Origin: Sphingorhabdus sp. YGSMI21
Lineage (GTDB): Bacteria; Pseudomonadota; Alphaproteobacteria; Sphingomonadales; Sphingomonadaceae
Assembly: GCF_002776575.1 (NCBI RefSeq)
Contig: NZ_CP022548.1
Coordinates: forward strand, 573,001 to 637,000
DNA: 64,000 nucleotides
Direction of reading: 5' to 3'
The notes under the pieces were generated by a model that was not told the DNA's origin, made no database searches, and saw only the letters and a program-made list of their open reading frames with translations. A program made the position numbers and the translations under genes. Positions within the stretch are counted from its first letter, which is position 1, and each line of letters starts with the position of its first letter. Below, in pieces: positions 63,128-64,000 of this stretch.

Positions 63128-64000
63128 ATGTCCCCTATCAGTTTCATCGTTGGAATCTTCGCCACTCTCGCCGCTGCCGCGGCCCAGCCGCCCGTACATC
63201 CGCCAGTGCAACCGGGTGAAATCCGGACCTTCCGGGACTGGAGCGTCGGTTGTGACAATAACGGCAATTGTCAGGCTGTTTCACTGGTCCCAGATGAGGG
63301 CGGCGCCGGTTTTGACGACTGGGATGGCCCGATCTCGATCGTCCGGACCGCGGGCAGTGACGATATTTTCAAGATCCGCGTTTTGTTTCAGCCCGGAGAC
63401 ATGGACCGTTACCGGATGATCATTGACGGAAAGCTGGTCGATACCGGGGCGATTGTCCAGGGCGACTATCCAATAGAAATTGTCGGTACGGATGCCGAAA
63501 AAGTGGCAAAGGCGATCATCAATGGCAAAGATCTTGTCATCGAAGGGCCTGGCGGCGAGAATATCACCCAGATTTCGCTGGCCGGCTCGTCGGCAGCCCT
63601 GCGCTATATCGACGAGAAACAGCAGCGCGCCGGAACCGGTACAGCACTGGTCGCCAAGGGCACGCGCGCGTTTCGACCTGCGAATATCGAAGTTCCGACC
63701 ATCTTGGTCGACCGGTGGAAGGCCTCCACGCTGGCCCCGGAAACCGGCGATATCGTGGCTCTGGTCGAAAAGTCCAGATGCAAGGACGAACGTTACGGGC
63801 TGGTGGAGGATCAAATCTTTCCTCTGGGCAAGCGCGGCAACCGGTTCCGCGCACTGGTATTGATATCCTGTGGCTCGGGTGCCTATAATTTCTCCAGCGC
63901 GCCCTATATCGGGGAATATGTCGAAAATCCCCACGCCACCAGCGGCTGGACATTCACTCCGGCCCGATTTGACCGCCAGCCCAGCTGGGGCGGCGAAGGC
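63128..64000 (+). CDS. exported DUF1176-family protein, cut by the window edge
   Basis: A frame open from ATG 63128 to the last base (291 codons, no stop), so only the N-terminal part is present. A signal peptide of about 19 residues ends near AAAQ. The mature part starts TFRDWSVGCDNNGNCQA, the usual DUF1176 opening with two cysteines that may pair, and later has CKDERYGLVEDQIFPLGKRGNRFRALVLISCGSGAYN. The family's function is unknown. It is divergent from the 3-hydroxybutyryl-CoA dehydrogenase gene, 76 nt away. Confidence 0.85.
   Translation, partial: MSPISFIVGIFATLAAAAAQPPVHPPVQPGEIRTFRDWSVGCDNNGNCQAVSLVPDEGGAGFDDWDGPISIVRTAGSDDIFKIRVLFQPGDMDRYRMIIDGKLVDTGAIVQGDYPIEIVGTDAEKVAKAIINGKDLVIEGPGGENITQISLAGSSAALRYIDEKQQRAGTGTALVAKGTRAFRPANIEVPTILVDRWKASTLAPETGDIVALVEKSRCKDERYGLVEDQIFPLGKRGNRFRALVLISCGSGAYNFSSAPYIGEYVENPHATSGWTFTPARFDRQPSWGGEG

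Overview
The window looks like a chromosomal segment of an alphaproteobacterium of the order Sphingomonadales (Sphingopyxis/Sphingorhabdus-like; genus uncertain). This rests on the high GC, an ATP12-type F1-ATPase assembly chaperone, TorF-type and OmpA-like beta-barrel porins, a Mrp/HflKC/Do-protease block, many catabolic enzymes, and a dispersed palindromic repeat of a kind I associate with this order. I see no tRNA or rRNA gene, CRISPR array, insertion sequence, phage gene or origin. About 58 protein genes are supported; the last (DUF1176 type) runs off the right edge.

Layout. 1-7.9 kb: flavin monooxygenase, lone GspN, thioredoxin-like protein, an Rrf2 regulator facing a membrane protein with a Cys-rich tail across a likely operator, dienelactone hydrolase, ispG, isoaspartyl peptidase. 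8-13 kb: MtfA-like peptidase, S41 peptidase, acyl-CoA carboxylase beta subunit, zinc-ribbon miniprotein, EEP nuclease. 14-18 kb: catabolic patch with haloalkane dehalogenase, Rieske oxygenase and two NTF2/SnoaL-fold proteins. 19-22 kb: single-chain MmeI-like type IIL restriction-modification enzyme whose specificity half is AT-rich. 22.3-32 kb: M3 peptidase, then the most striking locus. It holds a cyclic-nucleotide-phosphodiesterase-like enzyme, an FHA-domain decaheme cytochrome c, a membrane protein with two H-X13-H helices, and a flavoprotein/two cNMP-binding domains/four [4Fe-4S] fusion, with a divergent CcmI-like TPR protein. Together these read as a transmembrane electron conduit controlled by cyclic nucleotides and perhaps phosphopeptides.

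34.4-43.3 kb: eleven tightly packed minus-strand genes run from Mrp through CoA-binding protein, molybdenum hydroxylase, ferrochelatase, RHH protein, CrcB, RluA, PaiB-like and HAD proteins to a small membrane protein and ATP12. 43.4-49.3 kb: divergent hflK-hflC, a small NTF2 protein, Do-type protease with terminator, and a HerA-like ATPase. 49.3-57.6 kb: thioesterase, queF with a GST, a divergent Fe-S photolyase, sseA, a metC-like/mscS pair, TorF porin. 57.7-63 kb: peptide-type ABC transporter without a binding protein, epoxide hydrolase, 3-hydroxyacyl-CoA dehydrogenase.

Two repeat classes are visible: three copies of a 24-27 nt arm arranged as inverted pairs (5437-5530, 14145-14204, 28343-28411) and two GGGAGAGG-type palindromes. 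Function calls rest on recognised motifs in the translated sequence; no database search was possible.
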